Source: Phenylobacterium sp.
Lineage (GTDB): Bacteria > Pseudomonadota > Alphaproteobacteria > Caulobacterales > Caulobacteraceae
DNA: 64,000 nt
Direction of reading: 5' to 3'
Assembly: GCF_030697925.1 (NCBI RefSeq)
Contig: NZ_JAUYOJ010000080.1
Location: 97,885 to 161,884, forward strand
Of this stretch, positions 19,812-30,184 are shown one piece after another; the stretch's first letter is position 1; each line of letters opens with the position of its first letter. The notes beneath the pieces were generated by a model that saw only the letters and a list, made by a program, of their open reading frames with translations, did not search any database and was not told the DNA's origin. The position numbers were made by a program, and so were the translations under genes.

Positions 19812-20800
19812 CCCTGCCGCTTTCCGGACGCCCCCTTTCTGGCCGACATGTGGCCCTGCTGATGGGCGGGCTGTCTTCCGAGCGGGAGGTCAGCCTGGTC
19901 TCCGGCCGCGAGTGCGGCGACGCCCTGGAGCGCCTGGGCGCCAAGGTCACCCGGGTCGACGCCGGCCGCGACTTGGCCCAGGTGCTGGCCAAGCTGAAGC
20001 CAGATGTCTGTTTCAACGCCCTGCATGGGGAGTGGGGCGAGGACGGTTGCGTCCAGGGTGTGCTGGAGACGCTCGGCCTGCGCTACACCCACTCCGGGGT
20101 GCTGGCCTCGGCCCTGGCCATGGACAAGGCCAAATCGAAGGCGGTGCTGGCCGCCGCCGGCGTGACCGTGCCGGGGGGCGGGCTGTTCAACCGCTTCGAA
20201 GCCGCCGCCGACCACGTCATGGCCCCGCCCTATGTGATCAAGCCTAATGCCGAGGGCTCCTCCGTCGGTGTGTTTATTGTCCCCGAGGGCGCCAATCGCC
20301 CGCCGCAGGAGATCGTCGCTCCGGGCTGGACCTTCGGCGAGGAGGTGATGATCGAGCCCTATGTCCGCGGCAAGGAGCTGGCGGTGGCCGTCATGGACGG
20401 CAAGGCGATCACGGTGACGGACATAGTGCCGCGGTCAGGCTTTTATGACTATGAAGCCAAGTACGGGGAGGGGGGGTCGGAGCACGTCGTTCCGGCGAAA
20501 ATTCCCTTGCACGCCTTCGAAAAGGCGCTGGAGCTGTCGGAGCGGGCCCATGCAGCGCTTGGTTGCCGAGGGGTTACCCGATCCGACCTTCGTTATGACG
20601 ACATTAACGACATTCTGGTCCTTCTGGAGGTCAACACACAGCCCGGCATGACGCCCACTTCGCTCGTCCCTGAGCAGGCGGCGTCGAAGGGCGTGGACTT
20701 TGACCGTCTAGTGCTTTGGATCACGGAGGATGCTTATGCCCGCGGCGATGCGGGGGGGATCGCGAGTTCAAGCGAAACCCCGGGCCAAAGCGCCCGCTAG
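19808..20800 (+). CDS. ddl: D-alanine--D-alanine ligase Ddl
   Basis: ATP-grasp enzyme that makes D-Ala-D-Ala for MurF. 330 residues. [16 protein letters not shown] at the N-terminus, [24 protein letters not shown], the ATP-grasp stretch [14 protein letters not shown], then RSDLRYDD and [14 protein letters not shown] near the C-terminus are all Ddl signatures. ATG 19808 overlaps the M28 peptidase stop, and the open frame upstream is only the shadow of that gene. The last 65 bases overlap ftsQ. A CtrA-like motif lies inside the 3' end of the gene. Confidence 0.96.
   Translation: MTLPLSGRPLSGRHVALLMGGLSSEREVSLVSGRECGDALERLGAKVTRVDAGRDLAQVLAKLKPDVCFNALHGEWGEDGCVQGVLETLGLRYTHSGVLASALAMDKAKSKAVLAAAGVTVPGGGLFNRFEAAADHVMAPPYVIKPNAEGSSVGVFIVPEGANRPPQEIVAPGWTFGEEVMIEPYVRGKELAVAVMDGKAITVTDIVPRSGFYDYEAKYGEGGSEHVVPAKIPLHAFEKALELSERAHAALGCRGVTRSDLRYDDINDILVLLEVNTQPGMTPTSLVPEQAASKGVDFDRLVLWITEDAYARGDAGGIASSSETPGQSAR
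20593..20608 (+). promoter_or_regulatory. CtrA-like site inside ddl, upstream of ftsQA
   Basis: TTAT-N7-TTAAC lies 128-143 bases upstream of the ftsQ start, one mismatch from TTAA-N7-TTAAC. ftsQA is an established CtrA target in Caulobacter crescentus. The same bases encode part of the conserved Ddl sequence (RYDDIND), so coding constraint alone could explain the match. Confidence 0.35.
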
Positions 20801-21647
20801 CACCAAGGCTCGACCCCAGCCCAAGAAGCAGGGGGCGTACGCCCCTGGCAAACTTAAGGCCGCTCGCGGCGTCGGGCTGTCGCCCGCCTATGCGCTCGCC
20901 GCGGCGGCGGCCGTGCTGGCGCTGACCATGGGTGTGACCCTGGCCACGGGCGGCCGTGGCCTGGCCCTGCACATGGCGATGAACGAGGCGGTGGGCAGCG
21001 AGTTCGCCAGCCTGGGTTTCAAACTGAAGGCGGTCCACGTCCAGGGCGCCTCGCCGATGGCGACGGCTGACATCCTGAAGGCGGCGGGGGTCTACAAGGA
21101 CCAGCCGGTCCTGGGCCTCAACCTGGAAGAGGTCCGCAAGCGGGTCGAGACCGTGGGCTGGGTGAAGGAGGCGCGGGTGGTGCGACTGCTGCCTGACACC
21201 CTGGTCCTGGCGGTGGTCGAACGCCGCCAGCTCGCCGTCTGGCAGAGCGGCGGCAAGAGCCGGGTGATCGACGAGACCGGCCGGGTGATCCCCGAGGCCG
21301 ATCCGCGGGAGTTCCCGAACCTGCCGCTGATCGTCGGCGCCGGCGCCAATGAATTCGCCGCCCAGATCCTGCCGGAGGTCGCCGCCCGGCCCCGGCTGGC
21401 CGAGCGGCTGGAGGCCCTGGTGCGGGTCGACGGCCGCCGCTGGGACCTGAGGCTGAAGGACGGGTCGCTGGTGCAACTGCCGGCGGTCGACGAGGGTGCG
21501 GCCCTGATCCAGCTGGAGCAGCTCGATCAGCGCTCGCGAATCCTGGAACTGGGTTTCGAACGGATCGACCTGCGCGATCCGACGACTGTGGCGGTGCGGC
21601 CGCGCGATGGCGCCCTTCCCGGGCAGCTCGTCGCGAACGGCGCTTGA
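20736..21647 (+). CDS. ftsQ: Cell division protein FtsQ
   Basis: Bitopic divisome scaffold that binds FtsB/FtsL. 303 residues: a basic, proline/alanine-rich cytoplasmic region (about 1-48), a membrane helix (about 50-70), a POTRA domain ([19 protein letters not shown] onwards) and the FtsQ domain with [22 protein letters not shown], a typical hallmark. ATG 20736 is preceded by GGAGG at six bases, better than the ATG at 20730, which overlaps that Shine-Dalgarno. It overlaps ddl by 65 bases, so translation is probably coupled. Confidence 0.94.
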   Translation: MPAAMRGGSRVQAKPRAKAPASTKARPQPKKQGAYAPGKLKAARGVGLSPAYALAAAAAVLALTMGVTLATGGRGLALHMAMNEAVGSEFASLGFKLKAVHVQGASPMATADILKAAGVYKDQPVLGLNLEEVRKRVETVGWVKEARVVRLLPDTLVLAVVERRQLAVWQSGGKSRVIDETGRVIPEADPREFPNLPLIVGAGANEFAAQILPEVAARPRLAERLEALVRVDGRRWDLRLKDGSLVQLPAVDEGAALIQLEQLDQRSRILELGFERIDLRDPTTVAVRPRDGALPGQLVANGA

Positions 21648-21668
21648 TCGGATAGAGGGATTACGAGC

Positions 21669-22997
21669 TTGGCGACCCGTCTCGAGGACCGCAAGGACAG
21701 CCGCGAAGGCCTAAAGGCCGCGCTGAGCCGCCAGCCCGTGGTGGCGGCCGTGGACCTGGGCGCCTCGAAGGTCACCTGTTTCATCATGAAGCCCGAGGGC
21801 GTGCGCCGGGGCGACCGCACCCTGACCGCTGCCGGGGTCGGCTATGTGCAGTCGCGCGGCGTGCGCGGCGGGGCGATCGTCAATCTGGACGAGGCCTCCG
21901 ACGCCATCGCCCAGGCCGTCGAGCGGGCCGAGAACGTCGCGGGCGTGCAGGTGCAGGGCGTCACCGTCGCCACCGCCGGCGGCCAGCTCACCAGCCACCG
22001 CATCGCCGGCCGTGTCTCCATCGGCGCCCGCCCGATCTCCGACGCCGACCTGGTGCGCGCCATCCAGCAGGCTCTGTCGCAGATCAAGATTCCCGGCCGC
22101 CGCGCGGCCCACATCCTGCCGGTCGCCTGGTCGGTGGACGGCCAGGCCGCGATCCGCGATCCCCGCGCCATGTTTGGCCGCGCGCTGGGCGTCGAACTGT
22201 TGGTCGTCTCGGTCAGCGAGGCTGTTTTCCAGACCCTGGGCGCCTGCGTCGAGCGGGCCCACCTGCAGTTCGAGGGCGTGGTCGCCGCCCCCTTCGCCTC
22301 GGCGCTGGCCGCCTTGGAAGAAGACGAGATGGACCTGGGCGCGGTGTGCATCGACATGGGCGGCGGCTCGACCTCCGCGGCGGTGTTCGCCGGCGGCAGC
22401 CTGATCCACGTCGAGACCCTGCCGGTGGGCGGCAGCCACGTCACCGCCGACATCGCCCGCGGCCTTTCCACCTCCATGGCCGGCGCCGAGCGGATCAAGA
22501 CCCTGCACGGCTCGGCCATCGCCTCGGCCAACGAGGACCGCGAGATGATCGAGGCGCCGCCGCGCGGCGACGATCCGGGCGCCGGTCCGGTGATCGCACC
22601 CCGCTCGCTGCTGAAAGGCATCATCGCCCCGCGAGTCGAAGAAACCCTGGAACTGCTGCGCGACCGGCTGAAGGCGTCCGGCGCCCCGGTCGAGGCCGGC
22701 GCGGGCCTGGTCCTGACCGGCGGCGCCAGCCAGCTGGCCGGGGTGCGCGAAGTGGCCGTCCGGGTGTTCGACCGTCCAGTGCGACTGGGCCGGCCGCGCC
22801 GGGTGCCGCACCTGGCCGACGCCGCCTCGGGCCCGGCCTTCTGCGCCGCCGCCGGCGTCCTGCAGCGCGCCGCCTTCGGGCCCCGCGAGGCGGTCTCGGC
22901 CAAGGCTCTGGCCTCGGCCAAGCTGCGCCGCGAGCCGCTGGAGCCGGGCGCCAACCCGGTGGCCAAGGCCGCCGCCTGGCTGCGCGAGAACCTGTAG
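21669..22997 (+). CDS. ftsA: Cell division protein FtsA
   Basis: Actin-like ATPase that tethers FtsZ to the membrane and recruits later division proteins. 442 residues; VAAVDLGASKVTCFI is the phosphate-1 motif, VCIDMGGGSTSAAVF is phosphate-2, LVLTGGASQLAG is the adenosine motif, and the 1C-type insertion is present. The C-terminal AKAAAWLRENL is an amphipathic membrane-targeting helix. The start is TTG at 21669 with AGGGA eight bases upstream. Unlike the usual order, ftsZ is not the next gene: about 3.7 kb separate them. Confidence 0.95.
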   Translation: MATRLEDRKDSREGLKAALSRQPVVAAVDLGASKVTCFIMKPEGVRRGDRTLTAAGVGYVQSRGVRGGAIVNLDEASDAIAQAVERAENVAGVQVQGVTVATAGGQLTSHRIAGRVSIGARPISDADLVRAIQQALSQIKIPGRRAAHILPVAWSVDGQAAIRDPRAMFGRALGVELLVVSVSEAVFQTLGACVERAHLQFEGVVAAPFASALAALEEDEMDLGAVCIDMGGGSTSAAVFAGGSLIHVETLPVGGSHVTADIARGLSTSMAGAERIKTLHGSAIASANEDREMIEAPPRGDDPGAGPVIAPRSLLKGIIAPRVEETLELLRDRLKASGAPVEAGAGLVLTGGASQLAGVREVAVRVFDRPVRLGRPRRVPHLADAASGPAFCAAAGVLQRAAFGPREAVSAKALASAKLRREPLEPGANPVAKAAAWLRENL

Positions 22998-23094
22998 GCG
23001 CCCATCACCGAACTTTGCGGATCGATGGAACGGTCACGGGGGCGTGATGGTTGGCAGTCGACTCCGACTGAGCGGGGTCGATGGAGACCGTCAG

Positions 23095-23319
23095 ATGAAC
23101 ATCAAGATCGTCCTTGCGGGCGCCGCCTCGGCCCTGCTTCTGGGTTCCTTCGCAGTCGCCCAGACCACCGCGCCGAGTGACCAGACCGCTCCGGCCGCCA
23201 CCACGCAGCCGGACTCGACCAACGCGGCGACGGGTCAGTCGGCCGCCAGCGCTGACCAGTACAGCTCCGACACCGCCGCCCAGGCCGGCGATACCTCCAT
23301 GGCCGGGGAACGGGGCTGA
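23095..23319 (+). CDS. Small exported protein of unknown function
   Basis: 74 residues: a clear signal peptide (MNIKIVLAGAASALLLGSF, cleavage probably after AVAQ) and a Thr/Ala/Ser/Gln-rich acidic mature part of about 50 residues without cysteines. GGAG lies eight bases before ATG 23095; an earlier in-frame start at 23044 would bury the signal peptide. The stop overlaps the apparent CTG start of the L,D-transpeptidase gene (CTGA), so the two are probably translated together. I do not recognise the family. Confidence 0.65.
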   Translation: MNIKIVLAGAASALLLGSFAVAQTTAPSDQTAPAATTQPDSTNAATGQSAASADQYSSDTAAQAGDTSMAGERG

Positions 23320-24755
23320 CGAAACCGGATTCGGGACGGGGCGAGGCGCTTCGCAGCCTCGCCTTCGGCCTGGTCCTGGCGCTCACCCTGACGATCGGGG
23401 CGGCGCCGATCCCGCGTGATGCTGCAGGCCTCGCGGCTCCGGCCGCGGGGCCTGTCGTCGCGAGCGTCCGCGCCGCGGCCGAACGCCTGCCCCCGGCCGA
23501 GGCCGAACTGGCCGCCTTCTATGAGAAGCGCGGCGGACGCCCCCTGTGGATCGACGGCTACGCCCTGCGGCCGCAGGCGCGCGAAGTCCTTCGTCTCGTC
23601 GCATCGGCGGACGGCGACAATCTCAGACCCGAAGATTATGGCGCGACCGCCCTGGCGGAGGTCATCTCCGCCGCGCGGTCGGCCGATCGGTCCAGCCTCG
23701 CCCAGGCCGAGCTCGCGCTTTCGCGGGCCTATGCGCGCTACCTCGTGGACCTCAAACGCCCGATGCCCGGGACGGAGATGATCTTTACCGATCCCGGCCT
23801 CGCGCCGCGGCTTCCGACGATATCGAGCGCGCTGACCGAGCTGTCGCTCGCCCGCTCGCCCGAGGCGCATCTGGCCGCCGCGACCCGGATGAACCCGATC
23901 TACCAAGCCTATCGCACGGCGCTCGCCGAGCATCGGGCGGGCAGGGGAGATGCTTCGCAGGCCGACGAGCGCCTGATCCGCGCCAACCTCGAACGGGCGC
24001 GCGCCCTGCCGCCCGACCTGGGCGAGCGCTTTGTCCTGGTGGACGCCGCCGCCGCCCGCCTCTGGCTCTACGAAGACGGACAGGTGGCGGATTCGATGCC
24101 CGTGGCGGTGGGCAAGGCCAGCCAGCCGACGCCGGTCATGGCCGGACGGATTCGCTACGCCGTCTTCAATCCCTACTGGAACATGCCCCAGGACCTGGTG
24201 CGGGAAAACGTCGCCAACCGCGTCCTGAGCGAGGGACCCGGCCACCTGGCCGCCTCCGACCTCGAACTGTTAAACGACTGGTCGCCCGCCGCGCGCCGCC
24301 TCGATCCGCTCGAGGTGGATTGGGCCGCCGTCGCCGCCGGCCGACAGCCGCTGCGCGTGCGCCAGCGACCCGGTCCGGCGAACATGATGGGCAGCGTCAA
24401 GCTGATGCTGCCCAACCAGCTCGGCATCTATCTGCACGACACGCCGTATCGCGGGGTCTTCGCCGCAGCGCGCCGCGCGGTCAGCGCCGGCTGCGTGCGC
24501 CTGGAGGACGCGCCGCGTCTCGTCGCGCGGCTCCTGGACGGGGCCGAACGCCCGCGGTCCGATGCGCCAGAGCAGCGCGTCGACCTGCCCCGGCCGGTCC
24601 CGGTCTACATCACCTATTTCACCCTTGGCCTCGAGCGTGGCCGCCTGGCGCCGCGCCCCGATCCGTATCGCCGCGATCCGGCTCTGCTGGCGCGTCTCGA
24701 TTTGCGGACCGGATTGGCGTCCCGGCCCGCCGAAATGGCGCGCCTGGCCCGCTAG
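23316..24755 (+). CDS. L,D-transpeptidase (YkuD domain, YcbB/LdtD-like), probable CTG start
   Basis: Periplasmic enzyme that makes 3-3 cross-links or attaches proteins to peptidoglycan. The coding signal, including a hydrophobic export segment (SLAFGLVLALTLTIG, about residues 14-28) and the LdtD-type scaffold FYEKRGGRPLWIDG, extends well upstream of the first ATG/GTG/TTG in the frame (GTG 23745). The frame is open from 23256, and the best start is CTG at 23316, overlapping the stop of the upstream gene as CTGA, with GGGGAA 7 bases before. That gives 479 residues. The YkuD site is intact: His374 in LHDTPYRG and Cys393 in SAGCVRLEDA. A sequence error that destroyed a normal start is the alternative. 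Confidence 0.85.
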   Translation: MTKPDSGRGEALRSLAFGLVLALTLTIGAAPIPRDAAGLAAPAAGPVVASVRAAAERLPPAEAELAAFYEKRGGRPLWIDGYALRPQAREVLRLVASADGDNLRPEDYGATALAEVISAARSADRSSLAQAELALSRAYARYLVDLKRPMPGTEMIFTDPGLAPRLPTISSALTELSLARSPEAHLAAATRMNPIYQAYRTALAEHRAGRGDASQADERLIRANLERARALPPDLGERFVLVDAAAARLWLYEDGQVADSMPVAVGKASQPTPVMAGRIRYAVFNPYWNMPQDLVRENVANRVLSEGPGHLAASDLELLNDWSPAARRLDPLEVDWAAVAAGRQPLRVRQRPGPANMMGSVKLMLPNQLGIYLHDTPYRGVFAAARRAVSAGCVRLEDAPRLVARLLDGAERPRSDAPEQRVDLPRPVPVYITYFTLGLERGRLAPRPDPYRRDPALLARLDLRTGLASRPAEMARLAR

Positions 24756-24861
24756 CCTGACCGCGCCCATCGACCCGAGCCGCGGTCCGACCTCGGCGCT
24801 AAAACGCTTGTCTTGGCGCCGCGCTTGGGTAAGTGATCGACGTTCAGGACGCGAGGAACTC

Positions 24862-26340
<1,479 letters not shown>

Positions 26341-26414
26341 GCCCGGCTGTATGTGCTGTGGGCGCCGCTGTGCGTTCCTGGGGATAATCTTGGGGACTTG
26401 AGGTGAACGGGCGG

Positions 26415-26622
26415 CGAGTCGCAAGTCGACCGCGCCGGAGTGCAAGGTGGCGCGCCGCAACCCAAAGCTTGGCCGTTGGCTTTAAAATCCTGTTCGTTGA
26501 GCGTGTTAGCTCAAGACCTGAGCGCCTGAGTCATCGGGTCGCAGTTTCGGCGACGTGGTTAACGCGTAAGCCTTATGCAGCAAGAAATTTGTTATCCACA
26601 CGGGTCGACGCGCGTCCGACTC
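26415..26622 (+). promoter_or_regulatory. ftsZ upstream region with three CcrM methylation sites (GANTC)
   Basis: The 405 bases between the monooxygenase gene and ftsZ hold no credible gene. Three GANTC sites occur at 26416-26420, 26528-26532 and 26618-26622. The first and third are embedded in CGAGTCG/CGACTCG, which fits the YGAKTCG motif reported for GcrA. In Caulobacter, ftsZ transcription depends on CcrM methylation of such promoter sites and on GcrA. The base composition also becomes more AT-rich towards ftsZ. Confidence 0.6.
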
Positions 26623-26633
26623 GCCTTATGCAG

Positions 26634-26649
26634 TTAACCGCCAATTAAC
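26634..26649 (+). promoter_or_regulatory. CtrA box upstream of ftsZ
   Basis: TTAACCGCCAATTAAC is a perfect TTAA-N7-TTAAC element, ending 97 bases before the ftsZ start codon. CtrA directly represses ftsZ in Caulobacter crescentus and binds a site of this form, so the position and sequence agree with conserved control. A further TTAAC at 26559-26563 and one at about 26676 could be extra half-sites. Confidence 0.75.
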
Positions 26650-26745
26650 GATGGTGGGCGTTTCCTTAACGCCATCCGTCGCGGGAACCAGGCGGGCGGG
26701 TCGCCAGGCGTTCCCTAGACCACGGTACGGAGACACAGGGTCCCA

Positions 26746-28302
26746 ATGGCTATTGCACTTTCTGCGCCGCGCGCGACCGAGTTGAAGCCGCGTATCGTCG
26801 TGTTCGGCGTCGGCGGCGCCGGTGGCAACGCCGTCAACAACATGATCGAGGCGGGACTGGAGGGCGTCGAATTCGTCGTCGCCAATACTGACGCCCAGCA
26901 GCTTTCCTTCTCCAAGACCGACCGGCGCATCCAACTCGGCGTGCAGGTGACCCAGGGCCTCGGCGCCGGGGCCCACCCCGAGGTCGGCATGAGCGCGGCC
27001 GAGGAGTCGATCCCGGAGATCGGCGAGCACCTCGACGGCGCCCACATGATCTTCATCACCGCGGGCATGGGCGGCGGCACCGGCACCGGGGCTGCTCCTA
27101 TCATCGCCAAGTGCGCCCGTGAGCGCGGCATCCTGACGGTGGGCGTGGTCACCAAGCCCTTCCACTTCGAAGGCCGCCACCGCATGCGCCTGGCCGACGC
27201 CGGCATCGGCGAGCTGCAGCGCTATGTCGACACCCTGATCGTCATTCCGAACCAGAACCTGTTCCGGGTCGCCAACGAGCGGACCACCTTCGCTGAGGCC
27301 TTCGGCATGGCCGACCAGGTCCTGCACTCGGGCGTGCGCTCCATCACCGACCTGATGGTGCTGCCCGGCCTGATCAATCTCGACTTCGCCGACGTCCGCA
27401 CGGTCATGACCGAGATGGGCAAGGCGATGATGGGCACCGGGGAGGCGACCGGCGACGATCGCGCCCTGATGGCCGCCCAGAACGCCATCGCCAACCCGCT
27501 GCTGGACGAGGTCTCCTTGAAGGGCGCCAAGGCCGTGCTGGTCAATGTGACCGGCGGGCTGGACATGACCCTGCTGGAAGTCGACGAGGCGGCCAACGCC
27601 ATCTCTGAGCAGGTCGACCCGGAAGCCAACATCATCTTCGGCGCGGCCTTCGATCCGTCGCTGGACGGCATGATCCGCGTCTCGGTGGTCGCCACCGGCA
27701 TGGACGGCGCCTCGATCGCCGCCATCGAGCCCAAGGTTGAGCGCCGGCCGCTGACCGCCCCGCCGCTGCGCGCCGAAACCCAGCGCGCGCCGGCTCCGAC
27801 GCCCGAGCCGGTGATGCGCGCGCCGACGCCCACGCCCAGCTATGCGGCCTATGTCCCGCCGGCGCCGGTTTCGCGGCCGGAGGTGATCACCGCCTACGCC
27901 CCGACACCGGCTCCGACCCCCGAGCCCGTCAAGGCCGCCTTCGAGGACGAGGAGGAGCAGGGCGACCTCTACGCCGCCGCCCCGGCCCCGGCTCCCGCCG
28001 CTCCCGAGCCGCAGATCGTGCGTCCCATGACCAGGATCGTCGACCCGGCGGTCGAGGAGATGGAAGAAGAACCGCTGTTCGGCGAAGCCGCCTTCGAGGA
28101 TCGCCGGCCGCAACGTTCGGGATTCCTCAGCCTGTTCGGCAGCCGCCCCCGCTACGACGCCCCTGCGCCCGCACCGCAGGCCGCCCGCCCGGCGGCCAGC
28201 CGCGGCGGCGCCCTGCCAGCCGAGCAGCCGGTCCAGGAAGCCCAGACCGAGAGCCAGGAAGATTTGGAGATCCCGTCCTTCCTGCGCCGCCTGGCCAACT
28301 GA
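26746..28302 (+). CDS. ftsZ: Cell division GTPase FtsZ
   Basis: Tubulin-like GTPase that forms the Z ring. 518 residues, long because of the extended intrinsically disordered linker seen in Caulobacterales. The GTPase core covers about 1-320: [16 protein letters not shown], the tubulin signature [10 protein letters not shown] at 109-118, and the T7 synergy loop [11 protein letters not shown]. The linker (about 330-500) is rich in Pro, Ala and acidic residues with repeated [12 protein letters not shown] phrases. The conserved C-terminal peptide [13 protein letters not shown], which binds FtsA and other partners, ends the protein. Confidence 0.97.
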   Translation: MAIALSAPRATELKPRIVVFGVGGAGGNAVNNMIEAGLEGVEFVVANTDAQQLSFSKTDRRIQLGVQVTQGLGAGAHPEVGMSAAEESIPEIGEHLDGAHMIFITAGMGGGTGTGAAPIIAKCARERGILTVGVVTKPFHFEGRHRMRLADAGIGELQRYVDTLIVIPNQNLFRVANERTTFAEAFGMADQVLHSGVRSITDLMVLPGLINLDFADVRTVMTEMGKAMMGTGEATGDDRALMAAQNAIANPLLDEVSLKGAKAVLVNVTGGLDMTLLEVDEAANAISEQVDPEANIIFGAAFDPSLDGMIRVSVVATGMDGASIAAIEPKVERRPLTAPPLRAETQRAPAPTPEPVMRAPTPTPSYAAYVPPAPVSRPEVITAYAPTPAPTPEPVKAAFEDEEEQGDLYAAAPAPAPAAPEPQIVRPMTRIVDPAVEEMEEEPLFGEAAFEDRRPQRSGFLSLFGSRPRYDAPAPAPQAARPAASRGGALPAEQPVQEAQTESQEDLEIPSFLRRLAN

Positions 28303-28327
28303 CCTAGGACGACAATTCGAACCTGCG

Positions 28328-28360
28328 CATGGCCGGGCTTGTCCCGGCTATGTCGCGTTT
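28328..28360 (+). terminator. Probable intrinsic terminator after ftsZ
   Basis: A 10-base stem with one G-T wobble (catggccggg at 28328-28337 with cccggctatg at 28343-28352), a 5-base loop and TTTT five bases later. It lies 26 bases after the ftsZ stop. The ggcttgtcc core resembles part of the intergenic repeat at 58132-58287, so it may be a repeat remnant rather than, or as well as, a terminator. Confidence 0.5.
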
Positions 28361-28408
28361 TGGAGGGGTGCTCGCGCTCCGGGGCGAGCGGCGCTTTCGC
28401 CTTGAATC

Positions 28409-28425
28409 CTAAGGGATTCTTAACC
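28409..28425 (+). promoter_or_regulatory. CtrA-like site upstream of lpxC
   Basis: CTAAGGGATTCTTAACC is one mismatch from TTAA-N7-TTAACC. It lies about 125-140 bases upstream of the lpxC start in an AT-richer stretch between ftsZ and lpxC, where a promoter is expected. The motif match is the only support. Confidence 0.35.
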
Positions 28426-28549
28426 GTCCCAAATCGAAACATAGCGAAACAGGAAGTGTTTTGCCGCGCTGCAGCATCCGGCCTATTCCGCTGCTGGGGC
28501 GTTATGCGGCCACCCCCGGGGTCGCGCGTCCGTTGAGAAGGCGAAGAGC

Positions 28550-29443
28550 TTGCCCGCATCGGTGTTCCAGCAGACCCTGCAAGGCCCCGCGATCTTCGCC
28601 GGAGTCGGTGTCCACACCGGCGCCTACACCCGTGTCTCGGTTCGGCCGGCGCCGGTCAATTCGGGGATCGTCTTCGTGCGCACCGACGTGCTGGACCGCG
28701 ACAACCGCGTGCCGGTGTCGGGCGAGGCCGTGACCAAGACCCAGCTGGGCACCGTGATCGAGAACGCCGCCGGGGTGAGCGTCGCCACGATCGAGCACCT
28801 GATGGCCGCCCTGGTCATGCTGAACATCGATAACGCCACCGTCGAGCTCGACGGCCCCGAGATGCCGATCATGGACGGCTCGTCCCTGCCGTTCGTGCAG
28901 GTCCTCGATCGCGCCGGCCGCCGGGGCCAGGACGCCCCGCGCCGCTATATCGAGATCCTCGACGTCATCGAATATGTGGACGGCGACAAGCGCGCGACGC
29001 TCAGCCCATCCGACCGGTTCGAGGTTGCTTTCGAGATCGCCTTTTCCTCGGCCGCCATCGGCCGCCAGCGCGTCGACCTGGCGATGGACGAGCAGGCCTT
29101 CCGCCGCGAACTGGCCGACTGCCGCACCTTCGGCTTCCTGCACGAGGTCGAGTACCTGCGCAGCATCGGCCTGGCGCGCGGCGGATCCATGGAGAACGCC
29201 GTCGTCATCGACGGCGACCGCATCCTCAATCCGGAAGGCCTGCGTCGCCCGGACGAATTCGTGCGCCACAAGGCGCTGGACGCCATCGGCGACCTCTATG
29301 TCCTGGGCGCCCCGATCCTGGGCCGCTTCGAGGGCGTCCTGGCCGGCCACGGCGTCAACAACATGCTGGTCCGCGCCCTGATGGCCAATCCCCAGGCCTG
29401 GCGCCACCGCACGCTGGTGCAGGACCTGGCCGAAGCGGTCTGA
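28550..29443 (+). CDS. lpxC: UDP-3-O-acyl-GlcNAc deacetylase LpxC
   Basis: Zinc deacetylase for the committed step of lipid A synthesis. 297 residues in two related domains. Zinc ligands are in place: His83 in SVATIEHLMAAL, His240 and Asp244 in RHKALDAIGDL, and the catalytic His267 in GHGVNN. LDGPEMPIMDGSS is also diagnostic. The start is TTG at 28550 with GAGAAGG upstream; no in-frame ATG is near. This is the standard position downstream of ftsZ, separated from it by a probable terminator, so it likely has its own promoter. Confidence 0.95.
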   Translation: MPASVFQQTLQGPAIFAGVGVHTGAYTRVSVRPAPVNSGIVFVRTDVLDRDNRVPVSGEAVTKTQLGTVIENAAGVSVATIEHLMAALVMLNIDNATVELDGPEMPIMDGSSLPFVQVLDRAGRRGQDAPRRYIEILDVIEYVDGDKRATLSPSDRFEVAFEIAFSSAAIGRQRVDLAMDEQAFRRELADCRTFGFLHEVEYLRSIGLARGGSMENAVVIDGDRILNPEGLRRPDEFVRHKALDAIGDLYVLGAPILGRFEGVLAGHGVNNMLVRALMANPQAWRHRTLVQDLAEAV

Positions 29444-29721
29444 GCGATTTCTTCAAGCTTTAGTTTGCCAATCGTGGAGTTCGCGGTCACGATGTTCTCG
29501 TAATGTTCTATGCGAGGACGCATGACGCGACACACTTTTGAGACCTCGGATCAGAATCCAGGCGGCGGCAGGTCAGCTTGGGCGCGACGTCAGCCCGCCG
29601 ATGGTTCGTTCGATGTGGCGGGACCGGCTGGATGGATGGCGCGCCGGGCGATGCAGGTGCAAAGCCGTTCGGCCGGGCAAGATTCGTGTCCGGTGAAGGC
29701 GGGGCGGCGATTCCAAGGTGG

Positions 29722-30087
29722 ATGCTGCTCTCGCCGCTTGCCCTTAGTTTCCTGATCCATCAGCGATTGCTCTGGGCGTGGGGATGGTGTGGCGATCAGG
29801 CCACCGAAGCCTGTAGATCGCGGATAGACCTGCTGGACTGGGGCGGCGCGGGCTTTCCGCATACGGCATCGTTTCCGATCCTGATGTTGACTGAAAGCCC
29901 TCTGGTCGCCTTCATCGTGCTGCTGGCGTAAGACCTTTGCCTCGTGGGCCTCGCCGTTCGTCTATTGCCGCACCGGGTGTCGGCCGTGCTCTCCGCCATG
30001 GTTATCGTCGGCTGGATTGGGCTCTCGGTCGCCGCAGTCTACTCGACGCCCTACGCGATGGGCTGGGCGTTGGAGGCGAGGCGGTAG
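29722..30087 (+). pseudogene. Small multi-helix membrane protein interrupted by an in-frame TAA
   Basis: The 740 bases between lpxC and bamD hold no intact recognisable gene. One frame starting near ATG 29722 reads as membrane protein: a hydrophobic segment LLSPLALSFLIHQRLLWAW, a loop with cysteines, then MLTESPLVAFIVLLA up to TAA at 29929. Without any shift, the same frame continues with DLCLVGLAVRLL and a further helix VLSAMVIVGWIGLSVAAV to TAG at 30085. A single nonsense change in a protein of about 121 residues fits this pattern. It could instead be a real 69-residue protein followed by chance hydrophobic codons. Base composition is less GC-rich than in the neighbours. Confidence 0.4.
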
Positions 30088-30184
30088 GACGAGCCGCTCT
30101 CCGCCGCATTTGCGCCCCGCATTGCATGCTGTAGAAGCGGGGACTCGCGGCGCGGGGGCGCGCGTTGGTCTCTTTGAGGTGCAG

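Noticed and set aside
26403..26648. 81-codon plus-strand frame upstream of ftsZ
   Set aside because: Arg/Ala-rich, no ribosome-binding site, and lies over the ftsZ regulatory sites.
29510..29755. 81-codon frame after lpxC
   Set aside because: Overlaps the better membrane-protein frame, is Arg/Gly/Ser-rich and shows no family pattern.
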